A stretch of DNA of 64,000 nt from Saprospiraceae bacterium. GTDB taxonomy: Bacteria > Bacteroidota > Bacteroidia > Chitinophagales > Saprospiraceae. Below, one piece after another: positions 8,371 through 15,271 of the stretch; position 1 is the stretch's first letter; every line of letters begins with the position of its first letter. The notes beneath the pieces were generated by a model, which was not told the DNA's origin, did no database searches, and was given only the letters and a program-made list of their open reading frames with translations. The translations under genes were made by a program, and so were the position numbers. The stretch is from NCBI GenBank assembly GCA_028285085.1, contig JANQQI010000086.1, forward strand, positions 16,693-80,692, written 5' to 3'.

Positions 8371-8928
8371 TTAGTTTCTACTTGGGAAGGTACCTTGTAC
8401 ACAAATGATGAAATTGATCCCCAAATAGGGTTGCATCATGTCAAAGGCTTGCCCACCACCGGTTAACCCAACGGTAACGCCTAAGTCATTACCGCTGTAT
8501 TTGGATATGGGATTCTCAGGTGCACCACCGTAGATCAATGCACCATTGGTCGTTGACAGTAAACCCGTATTACCCGCAGCCACGCCAGGCTCATCACTCG
8601 TTGCATCCTCAGTGGTGACCGGAACAGCGGTTATTGCGTTGTGATTGTGGGATGGCATTTCCTGAACCGTTAATCGATGCTGATAGTTACCACCACGCTG
8701 ACCAAGTCGGTAGGTCGGAAGACCAGGGCCAGTACCAGGACTGATGGCAACGCGTCCACGCAAATCTGGCAATGCAAAAGTCGTACGACCATCACCGCCA
8801 TAGATGGTACCTAGCAAAGAGAACAAAGCCTGGTTCTGATTGATAGGCAGGATTTGTCCTTCACAAAGCATCCAGGCCCGAGGCGCGAAATTGCCCGCAA
8901 AGAGACGTATTTCTGCTAAAAAAGGCAT
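8371..8928 (-). CDS. Phage tail-collar domain protein (copy 2)
   Basis: A 185-residue protein of the tail-collar/MdpB-like family (annotated in bacteria as microcystin-dependent protein). The N-terminal signature is EIRLFAGNFAPRAWMLCEGQ, followed by LFSLLGTIYGGDGRTTFALP and the DLRGRVAISPGTGPGLPTYR collar motif, then SHNHN and the C-terminal MQPYLGINFIICVQGTFPSRN. No signal peptide is visible. In phages this fold sits at the tail tip. In chromosomal, non-phage settings like this one its role is not established. It lies 33 nt downstream of a paralogue (8962-9522) and shares near-identical DNA segments with it. Confidence 0.85.
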   Translation of the reverse strand: MPFLAEIRLFAGNFAPRAWMLCEGQILPINQNQALFSLLGTIYGGDGRTTFALPDLRGRVAISPGTGPGLPTYRLGQRGGNYQHRLTVQEMPSHNHNAITAVPVTTEDATSDEPGVAAGNTGLLSTTNGALIYGGAPENPISKYSGNDLGVTVGLTGGGQAFDMMQPYLGINFIICVQGTFPSRN

Positions 8929-8961
8929 ATTCTTAATTTTTGATGTTATCGAATGGGGTGA

Positions 8962-9522
8962 TTAGTTACGCGATGGGAAGATTCCCTGCAAGGCAATAAT
9001 GTAGTAGATCGCGAGGAAAGGCTGCATATTATCGTATGCCTGGCTACCTCCGGTTAAGCCAACGGTAACCCCTAAATCGTTACCACCGTACTTCGATACT
9101 GGATTTTCGGCAGCACCACCGTAGACCAGTGCACCATTCGTAGTAGACAATAAACCCGTGTTGCCCACAGCAACGCCCGGCTCATCACTCGTTGCATCCT
9201 CAGTGGTTACTGGAACGGCAGTGACTGCGTTGTGGTTGTGACTAGGCAAGTTGAGAATAGATAGTTGGATAGAATACCGACCACCACGCTGACCAAGTCG
9301 GTAGGTAGGAAGACCAGGGCCAGTACCGGGGTTAATAGGTGCACGACCACGTAAGTCAGGCAGAGCAAAAGTCGTACGACCGTCACCACCGTAGGTAGTA
9401 CCTAAAATAGAGAACAAAGCTGTGTTAGAGCTAATGGCGAGCAGCTGACCTTCACAAAATGCCCAAGTACGGGGGGCAAAGTTGCCAGCAAAAATTCGGA
9501 TTTCACCGATCATTGGTTCCAT
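8962..9522 (-). CDS. Phage tail-collar domain protein (copy 1)
   Basis: A 186-residue paralogue of the neighbouring collar protein. The ATG at 9522 (MEPMIGEIRIFAGNFAPR) aligns with the neighbour's start; the further extension to 9555 is unlikely. Motifs are the same: GGDGRTTFALPDLRGR, GTGPGLPTYRLGQRGG, SHNHNAVTAVPVTTEDATSD and MQPFLAIYYIIALQGIFPSRN. The two products are nearly identical in the central VTTEDATSDEPGVA region but differ at the N- and C-terminal strands, as expected after duplication and partial homogenisation. It is the first gene of a two-gene unit ending at the 8320-8354 terminator. No capsid, tail-fibre or lysis genes surround it, so a prophage remnant is not supported. Confidence 0.85.
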   Translation of the reverse strand: MEPMIGEIRIFAGNFAPRTWAFCEGQLLAISSNTALFSILGTTYGGDGRTTFALPDLRGRAPINPGTGPGLPTYRLGQRGGRYSIQLSILNLPSHNHNAVTAVPVTTEDATSDEPGVAVGNTGLLSTTNGALVYGGAAENPVSKYGGNDLGVTVGLTGGSQAYDNMQPFLAIYYIIALQGIFPSRN

Positions 9523-9785
9523 GTGATTAACGTTTTTTAGGTTATTGAAATACAAAACAATTATTCAAACGAAGCGCGGTGGCTTCGAGAGAATTCTTTT
9601 GAAATGCTGCCTGTAATGAGAAACCTAGGGTTTCGTGTTTATTTTAAGGTAAGAACACCTTCGCATTGGGTCGAACAAGCAAATTGCTTATTCTGAAGCG
9701 TAGTTAGATATGTTTAAATCGCCATAAATATAGAAAAATGTTTTAAAGTGTGTTAATCTTAGGCTAAAATTCTCATTAATAAGGG

Positions 9786-10730
9786 TTATACAGGGAACTG
9801 TTCAATCAATAATTGATAGTAATGGCGTAAGTAATGTTGTAGTAAATTGTTTTCATTTTCTGTCAACTTTTCGAAGGACTGCCCTCGCAAGACCACCCTG
9901 ACGCCACAGTGTTGGAAATTGGCCGAAGGCCGCATAAACCAGCGCAAAAAGTAGTCCCGCCAATCGGCTAGTCGCGTCCGTGTTTTGTGCTTTAAGTCTT
10001 CTGCGTGGGGAAAACTAAGGGGTAATTTAGGCACTAAATCTAAGTCATTGACTAGTCGAAAAGCCATGGCCTCCACAAAACGATTGTTGAAAAAAAGCTG
10101 GTCAAAATCAGTGGCAAAAGCCTCATTGCCACACTTCGGTGGCCCAAAAGCGTACACTTTGGGTAAATAGCACTTGGTCGGAATTAACGTTTGCCGCCCG
10201 TACCAACTGGCAAACAAGTTGGCGAGGGCGGCACCAATACCGTGTCCCGTTAGGTAGAGAAATAGTGCTCTACACTTTGCCGAGATACGGATCAGCTGTT
10301 CAATTAGATCGGGTAGCCAACGGCTTAGCTGTGATAATAAGCCGAAATGGACTCTTGCGTGGGTAGCATCTGCCAGCTTTTCTTTCTTTTCGCTGACTGC
10401 TTTCACGTTAATTTCGGCTGCAACGAGCCGATTATACTTTGATGATTTTAGCAATTGTTGTAAATGGGATCGTGCCCAAAAACAGACTGCAAATTGTTCG
10501 GCATTGGCCTTCTTTTTCCAAATTTCAAAGCCTGAGTTGGTGGTATCCGTTGCTTTTTGGCGATAGTATAATTCCCAGTTGTGAGGCTTAGGTACTTCCG
10601 ATAACATTGCCGGGATACGTAGTCGTGATTGTTCGCCGGGCAATAAGCTGTTCTGGAATTGTTCGGCCTGTGCACATATTTGCAGGAGTTCACTTGCTTC
10701 GACTGCATTGAAACCGGGGGTGATCTTCAT
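9786..10730 (-). CDS. Class 3 lipase-fold protein lacking the nucleophile serine
   Basis: A 314-residue alpha/beta-hydrolase of the lipase class 3 family (eukaryotic-type triacylglycerol lipase fold), with no signal peptide. The nucleophile elbow, normally GHSLG, reads GHGIG in FLYLTGHGIGAALANLF: Gly164 (codon GGT) replaces the catalytic Ser. The remaining family landmarks are kept: the AFGPPKCGN strand, Asp231 in VNDLDLVPKLP and His274 in NFQHCGVRV. One base change (AGT to GGT) would explain the loss. The protein is therefore either a pseudoenzyme, an enzyme with another mechanism, or affected by a sequencing error. It is transcribed alone on the minus strand. Confidence 0.75.
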   Translation of the reverse strand: MKITPGFNAVEASELLQICAQAEQFQNSLLPGEQSRLRIPAMLSEVPKPHNWELYYRQKATDTTNSGFEIWKKKANAEQFAVCFWARSHLQQLLKSSKYNRLVAAEINVKAVSEKKEKLADATHARVHFGLLSQLSRWLPDLIEQLIRISAKCRALFLYLTGHGIGAALANLFASWYGRQTLIPTKCYLPKVYAFGPPKCGNEAFATDFDQLFFNNRFVEAMAFRLVNDLDLVPKLPLSFPHAEDLKHKTRTRLADWRDYFLRWFMRPSANFQHCGVRVVLRGQSFEKLTENENNLLQHYLRHYYQLLIEQFPV

Positions 10731-10883
10731 TTTGTTTTGTTAACCTACTTTGCTTTAAGTGCAATAGTTGTGTCACGTTTTGGTGTTTCTATTTTACTCA
10801 CATCACCTAGGCGCGTATCACTTTTTCTGATTAATTGCAGCTTATTGTGCGTTATGAAGTATTGTTGATTATCCCCCGCTTAT

Positions 10884-10915
10884 AAAAAAAACCCGGCAGT
10901 TTGCCACTGCCGGGT
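10884..10915 (-). terminator. Orphan rho-independent terminator
   Basis: A perfect 10-bp stem ACCCGGCAGT (10891-10900) / ACTGCCGGGT (10906-10915) with a 5-nt loop, followed on the minus strand by an uninterrupted T8 run. There is no T-run on the plus strand, so it acts only on minus-strand transcription. The lipase gene starts downstream at 10730, and the nearest gene upstream (11251) is on the opposite strand. Confidence 0.85.
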
Positions 10916-11110
10916 CCTAATGAAACATTGATTCTTACCAATGAATCGGCAGCATTAATATCTTTATATCTTATAAATTGATATGTCGTTTATTTCTAAA
11001 GCAAAGTTGCAATTCCGCAATGCGCTATCCTACCGTATTTTCCACCGAATCAAAAAACAGGTAAAAATACGGGGTATGTCCAATTGAAGATTATCTATCT
11101 TTAGTAGGGC
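10884..11110 (-). ncRNA. Candidate small RNA ending at an orphan terminator
   Basis: The 520-nt gap 10731-11250 holds no credible reading frame. It does contain a strong minus-strand terminator (10884-10915) with no minus-strand gene upstream to serve. Upstream of it on the same strand are a 9-bp perfect inverted repeat (11033-11041 with 11064-11072, 22-nt loop) and a smaller GATTC/GAATC hairpin near 10930-10950. A transcript of roughly 200-230 nt is inferred. I could not assign it to 6S, SRP, tmRNA or RNase P families, and no clear TAnnTTTG promoter was found, so the 5' end is a guess. Confidence 0.3.
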
Positions 11111-11250
11111 GATTGTTAGCCTCACTTGGGTTAGGATTTCCACAACCTATTGCTTAATATTGCTGCATCATATCCTCTGCCCCCTCATCTCCAAAGCACC
11201 CCAAATCCCGTGTCTACCTTAAAATTATCTAACCTCAAATTTTTAATACA

Positions 11251-11700
11251 ATGAAAACTTTCGCACCTCTTCTCATTACCTTTTTGTTTTTAGTGGGCGT
11301 ATCTTCTTGCGCAGAGTGTCCCGATTGTCCAGAGTGTCCACCAAAGGGATACGCCTTGGTCCCCATTGATCAAGGTGGGGGACAAAATCCGGACACCATT
11401 GCCAAGGCTAAAGCTGTGGAGTTAACGTCTGAATGGCGAACGACAGTGGCGGCTAGTGGCGGTTTTTTACGGAATACGCCCGTATACGCTTTTTCAATTC
11501 CACATCAAGACATCGCGGGTACTATTAAATCGGATAGCGCCCGAGCTTATCTTGGCATGGAACCGACAACGGGAGAATATAAATTAATCTTTGTGGGGGT
11601 AGATAGCACTGGCAAGGATGACTTATCTTCAATTTACGATTTGACGATTCCTTGTCCAACGGCTTGTGACACCAGTAGTGTTCTATACACTGGAAATTAA
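11251..11700 (+). CDS. Predicted lipoprotein with a four-cysteine CxxC ladder
   Basis: A 149-residue protein. The signal peptide ends in VSSC (lipidated Cys at about residue 20) and is followed at once by CAECPDCPECPPKG, in which Cys recurs every third residue. The first Cys would be acylated; the other three could bind metal or form disulfides, which is inference. The rest is a compact, mostly beta domain (EWRTTVAASGGFLRNTPVYAFSI, then KLIFVGVDSTGKDDLSSIYDL) ending with two more Cys (CPTAC). No known family recognised. It has its own strong terminator at 11718-11751. Confidence 0.7.
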   Translation: MKTFAPLLITFLFLVGVSSCAECPDCPECPPKGYALVPIDQGGGQNPDTIAKAKAVELTSEWRTTVAASGGFLRNTPVYAFSIPHQDIAGTIKSDSARAYLGMEPTTGEYKLIFVGVDSTGKDDLSSIYDLTIPCPTACDTSSVLYTGN

Positions 11701-11717
11701 TCAAACACGTATATTAC

Positions 11718-11751
11718 CTGGTGAAACCTACAGGGGTTTCACCAGTTTTTT
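11718..11751 (+). terminator. Rho-independent terminator of the Cys-rich lipoprotein gene
   Basis: CTGGTGAAACC (11718-11728) pairs with GGTTTCACCAG (11735-11745), an 11-bp perfect stem with a 6-nt loop, then T6. It isolates the lipoprotein gene from the two-component operon downstream. Confidence 0.93.
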
Positions 11752-11824
11752 AAAAACCTTCTAAAACAACAACTCACAACATTACAATTTACGACTGTTT
11801 ACTAACTGCTTGACTTAAAAAGCG

Positions 11825-12511
11825 ATGGATCATCGACTACTATTAATGCTTGCCTCGGCAGCACTGCAATTACTACTCTTGCTTACGATCGTCATTTGTT
11901 TATACAAATACAAATGGTTAAGTAAGTCTTTTAAATTATTTACGTTTTATTTAATCGCCAATTTATTATTTGAATTCACTTCATTTATTTTAGCAAAAAA
12001 TAATATTCCCAATTTAAGGGTCATCCAATTCTACACTATAGTAGAATTTATTTTTTTAAGTGAATTTTTCAGATATTTTATACTTAACCCGCCTTTTTTA
12101 AAAAAGCACTTATTACGAATTAATTTAGTTTTCACGTTTTTGCTATTATTTGATTTCCTTTTTCTTCAATCGGATCGAGGCTTCAACAGTTATTCCGATA
12201 CGGTTGAGAATGTATTTCTAATCATTTTATCCAGTCTGGTATTCTATAATGTTTTCAGTTTTGACAATATTGAAAAACCACAACGAAAGCCGCTCATCCT
12301 AGTCAATTACGGTGTACTTATTTATTTATCTGGCACTTTGCTCATTTTCCTATTTAACGACTACATACTAAAAAGTTTTGCCGACTCACTGACTTATCTG
12401 TGGATTTTCAACATCCCTTTGAATTTTATTTTTAAGTTATTTCTCTTTTTAGGTGCACTATACTATCCAGTGCAAAAATTAAATAATACCGCCGTAGAAC
12501 AAACTACATAA
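11825..12511 (+). CDS. Seven-transmembrane protein, first gene of a two-component operon
   Basis: A 228-residue, very hydrophobic protein with about seven predicted membrane helices (roughly residues 5-30, 37-57, 66-87, 97-115, 128-147, 157-180 and 190-215) and only short loops. No catalytic or ligand motif is visible. Its stop codon is directly followed by the ATG of the histidine kinase (12512), with no spacer, so the two are almost surely co-translated. That makes it a plausible membrane sensor or partner for a kinase that itself has only one membrane helix. The gene is noticeably more AT-rich than its neighbours, as is common for membrane proteins. Function unknown. Confidence 0.7.
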   Translation: MDHRLLLMLASAALQLLLLLTIVICLYKYKWLSKSFKLFTFYLIANLLFEFTSFILAKNNIPNLRVIQFYTIVEFIFLSEFFRYFILNPPFLKKHLLRINLVFTFLLLFDFLFLQSDRGFNSYSDTVENVFLIILSSLVFYNVFSFDNIEKPQRKPLILVNYGVLIYLSGTLLIFLFNDYILKSFADSLTYLWIFNIPLNFIFKLFLFLGALYYPVQKLNNTAVEQTT

Positions 12512-13318
12512 ATGGAGCAATTTAACGATACACAGCTAATTACGCTTATTTTAACTGGCATCTTGTTAATGACTTTCATGGCATTAGGTTTCGTGTTATT
12601 CTTTAATTATTCTCAGAAAAAAATATTAGCCGAAAAAGCTTACAATCAGGAGTTAGAATTAAAGTATCAAAAAGAGCTTTTGCATCAAACCCTAATGACA
12701 CAAGAAGAAGAACGGCGTCGTATCGCTAAAGATTTACACGATGATATTGGCTCTAAGCTCAACGTACTCAACCTTAATTTACATCGCCTTGACAAGGTCA
12801 GCAAAGACAACGAATCGCTACAGGAAATTGTCGGAGAAATGTATAAAATAATAGATACTTCAATAAATACAACCCGACGCATTTCACACGACCTTTTACC
12901 TCCTACTCTGGAAAACTTCGGTTTATTAGAAGCCATCCGGGAATTATGTGATGGTATTAATTCAGCGCATCCCAATTTAATTGATTTCCGAATAGTAACT
13001 AATGAAAGTAAAATAGAAGAAAAGGCTCTTGCGCTCAATTTATTTCGAGTGATTCAAGAATTAATTAATAATTCTATTAAGCACGCTCATGCCACCAAAA
13101 TTGAACTATTCCTTTGGTTTCACCCAGAACACACAGAAATCACTTACAGCGATAATGGCCGTGGCATGGCTATTGAAAAATTAAGAAGTCAACGTGGGCT
13201 CGGATTAAAAAATATTGACAGCCGCTTAAGCATGATCGGTGCCGAAGTTAAGTTTGACTCTGCACCCGGTGAAGGCTTTAATGTCGCCATCCATTTAAAC
13301 ACCAAATACCATGTCTAA
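12512..13318 (+). CDS. Sensor histidine kinase (HisKA_3 / NarL-partner type)
   Basis: A 268-residue kinase: one N-terminal transmembrane helix (about residues 10-32), a short coiled coil, then the HisKA_3 dimerisation box EEERRRIAKDLHDDIGSKLN with the phospho-acceptor His76. The HATPase domain follows, with its N box (ELINNSIKHAHA), G1 box (YSDNGRGM) and G2 box (RGLGLKNIDSRL). It lacks any periplasmic sensor domain, so the signal probably enters through the 7TM protein encoded directly upstream. The coding region overlaps the response-regulator start by 8 nt (13311-13318), the usual sign of translational coupling. Its target is expected to be that regulator. Confidence 0.92.
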   Translation: MEQFNDTQLITLILTGILLMTFMALGFVLFFNYSQKKILAEKAYNQELELKYQKELLHQTLMTQEEERRRIAKDLHDDIGSKLNVLNLNLHRLDKVSKDNESLQEIVGEMYKIIDTSINTTRRISHDLLPPTLENFGLLEAIRELCDGINSAHPNLIDFRIVTNESKIEEKALALNLFRVIQELINNSIKHAHATKIELFLWFHPEHTEITYSDNGRGMAIEKLRSQRGLGLKNIDSRLSMIGAEVKFDSAPGEGFNVAIHLNTKYHV

Positions 13319-13988
13319 AATCAATCTTGCCATTATTGATGACGAAGCACTTTTTCGCAGAGGCATTCGCTTAATTTTAGAGGATTATGATGATTTCCAT
13401 ATTTTAATGGAAGCCGAAAATGGGCAAGCGTTATTAGAACAATTAAGAATTTCTCCGCAACTGCCAGACATCTTATTATTGGATCTACAAATGCCAGTTC
13501 TCGACGGTATTGAATCCACGAAAATTCTGCATAAAGAATTTCCCAGGCAAAAAATAATTATTCTCACCACTCATTATAGTAAGGCCTTTATCATTAACAT
13601 GATTGAATTGGGTGCCGCTTCTTATCTGGCAAAAAATTCTCGCCCCGACCATGTGGCGATGACCATCAGAGAGGTCTATCAGAAAGGGTTTAGCTACGAT
13701 GAGAAAGTCATGGAGGTTATCCGTGATAATATGGTAGGTGGTTATGCCTCCCGCCCGGTGTCTTTCGGCCCGGTCAAGCTCACCCGCCGCGAATTGGAAA
13801 TCTTACAATTGATCTGTGATCAATACACCACTGCCGAAATTGCAGAACGCCTTTTCATCAGTCCAAGAACCGTGGATGGGCACCGCAATAATCTACTCGA
13901 AAAAACGGGTTCAAAAAATACGGCTGGGCTCGTTGTCTATGCGATCCAGAATAAAATAATCGAAGTGAACGAGCAAAAGAAATGGTGA
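13311..13988 (+). CDS. LuxR/NarL-family response regulator
   Basis: A 225-residue two-domain regulator. The receiver domain has the acidic pair DDE at residues 10-12, phospho-acceptor Asp58 in LLLDLQMPVLDG, the conserved Thr in ILTTHYS and Lys in YLAKNS. The C-terminal LuxR-type helix-turn-helix (LTRRELEILQLICDQYTTAE, then ISPRTVDGHRNNLLEKTG) should bind DNA as a dimer after phosphorylation by the kinase encoded just upstream. The regulon cannot be told from the sequence. The stop lies 6 nt from the end of the convergent PNP-oxidase-like gene, with no terminator visible between. Confidence 0.93.
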   Translation: MSKINLAIIDDEALFRRGIRLILEDYDDFHILMEAENGQALLEQLRISPQLPDILLLDLQMPVLDGIESTKILHKEFPRQKIIILTTHYSKAFIINMIELGAASYLAKNSRPDHVAMTIREVYQKGFSYDEKVMEVIRDNMVGGYASRPVSFGPVKLTRRELEILQLICDQYTTAEIAERLFISPRTVDGHRNNLLEKTGSKNTAGLVVYAIQNKIIEVNEQKKW

Positions 13989-13994
13989 GATCAC

Positions 13995-14597
13995 TTAAGG
14001 CGTCAGCCACTCCCCTTGCCACTCGCTGTCCTGCCAATTAAACTGAACGCGCTGGTGGCCCTTTCGGTGTAACAATAACACATCAAGTGCCTCCGCGGTG
14101 CTCACCACCACCGTGAAATGTTCGAATGCATATTCAGTTAGTGATTGGTCAAGGGATTCGCTTTGCCATTGAGGCGGCAAATCTGAATCCGGCGCTTCTA
14201 AGGGTTGACCGGGGCCGGTGATACTGGCGTAGTCTTTACGCGCCGGAACGGGAATACGCTGCCATTTGTCCTTGGCTAGCTCGTCACCTCGATGCAGCTG
14301 CGCACGCGCCTTCACCCGGATTTGCAGCTGCCGCCGGGCATCCCAAAAAAGCCAGGATAGCAGTGGTTGTTGCTGTAAATCGGCCACTTTAGCCGAGCGG
14401 AAATCGGTGTAAAAATACAACTGCCGCTCGGCCATTCGCACTTCGCGTAACACCACCTTACGATTGCTTGGCAAGCCATCAATGCCTACTGTGGCAATCG
14501 AAGGAATACGAAATTGGGATTGTCGTTGCTGAGTGGCTCGAAAGAGCAGATGCCACGACCAATTTAAGGCATCCTTCAGGCTATCGAATCGATCCAA
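13995..14597 (-). CDS. Pyridoxamine 5'-phosphate oxidase-like FMN-binding protein
   Basis: A 200-residue split-barrel flavoprotein of the PNP-oxidase-like (Alr4036-type) family. Visible are SNRKVVLREVRMAERQLYFYTD for the FMN-phosphate-binding strand, RSAKVADLQQQPLLSWLFWD, and the ending VQFNWQDSEWQGEWLTP. The classical PdxH C-terminal substrate motif is not clear, so vitamin B6 oxidation is not assured. The only start that keeps the full domain is TTG at 14597, which lies exactly 3 nt after the TAA of the upstream coiled-coil/HhH gene and in the same frame (TAA-TAC-TTG). The next Met is far inside the fold. Coupled translation with the upstream gene is likely. Confidence 0.8.
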   Translation of the reverse strand: MDRFDSLKDALNWSWHLLFRATQQRQSQFRIPSIATVGIDGLPSNRKVVLREVRMAERQLYFYTDFRSAKVADLQQQPLLSWLFWDARRQLQIRVKARAQLHRGDELAKDKWQRIPVPARKDYASITGPGQPLEAPDSDLPPQWQSESLDQSLTEYAFEHFTVVVSTAEALDVLLLHRKGHQRVQFNWQDSEWQGEWLTP

Positions 14598-14600
14598 GTA

Positions 14601-15230
14601 TTAGGCGTTTTTCTGATTTTTGAGTTGTTGCTGTAGATGCTTTAGATCTTCCCAAGCGGCCTTGCTGGCTAATGCCGCCTGCTCGGGCCAACTCCCTGGA
14701 TTATGCATTTGGTAGCGACTCCCGGCCTCGCGCAGAATCGTTCTTAGCTGCGCCTCCTCAGCCGCCGCTAAATCAGCAAAGCTATGTAAGCCAGCCGCTT
14801 GCAAGAGTGATTCGATCTTAGGCCCGATGCCGCTCAGCAATTTTAGATTACTCTTTTGTTGAATTTGGGAGGAACCGGCTTGCTGACTAGGCTCGATAGG
14901 ATCCTTTTTGTTCTTATTTTTATTTTTGCTCTTCCCTTTATTCTTGTTTTTCATTTTCGCCTTCGCCTTAACCGGCACCAGTTCAGATTTTCGTAAACGC
15001 TTACGCGCCTTTTTGAATTTTCCTTCGGCACTTTCCAGTTCTTTGCCTACAGCACTCATTTTCTTGGATAAGGGCGCCAGACTAACTTTAAGCGCTTTCC
15101 ATTTTTTACGATATTTCTTCTTGAGCTTTTTATGCAATTTTTTCGCATCGTTGAATGCCTCTTCGTATTGGCGTACTTGCTTTTTCAGTTTCTTATACTG
15201 ACCGCGCGTCAGGGTGTACCGTGAGTCCAT
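14601..15230 (-). CDS. Lysine-rich coiled-coil protein with one helix-hairpin-helix module
   Basis: A 209-residue, strongly basic protein. Residues ~10-85 form a Lys-rich coiled coil (KKLKKKYRKKWKALK and similar). Residues ~88-112 are a low-complexity Lys/Asn tract (KAKMKNKNKGKSKNKNKNKK). From ~128 there is an HhH-like module (LLSGIGPKIESLLQAAGLHS) related to the two in the 4007-5254 protein, with a helical tail. Unlike that protein it has no membrane helix. Basic charge plus HhH could fit nucleic-acid binding, but no such activity is shown. It is transcribed ahead of, and probably coupled to, the PNP-oxidase-like gene. The A-rich DNA of the low-complexity tract could be prone to slippage. 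Confidence 0.65.
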   Translation of the reverse strand: MDSRYTLTRGQYKKLKKQVRQYEEAFNDAKKLHKKLKKKYRKKWKALKVSLAPLSKKMSAVGKELESAEGKFKKARKRLRKSELVPVKAKAKMKNKNKGKSKNKNKNKKDPIEPSQQAGSSQIQQKSNLKLLSGIGPKIESLLQAAGLHSFADLAAAEEAQLRTILREAGSRYQMHNPGSWPEQAALASKAAWEDLKHLQQQLKNQKNA

Positions 15231-15271
15231 AATATGTTTGTTTAAGAGAGTTGCTTAAAAATGTATAAAAA

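Noticed and set aside
8301..8402. N-terminal extension of the type IX cargo protein up to 8402
   Set aside because: It would cross a strong terminator, overlap the end of the next gene and bury the signal peptide that starts at 8300.
8371..9522. Prophage or phage-tail remnant
   Set aside because: Only tail-collar domains are present; neighbours are ordinary chromosomal genes and no integrase, portal, capsid or attachment repeats are seen.
10884..11110. Assignment of the candidate RNA as 6S, SRP, tmRNA or RNase P RNA
   Set aside because: No family-specific sequence marks were found by eye and overall pairing does not form one clear long rod.
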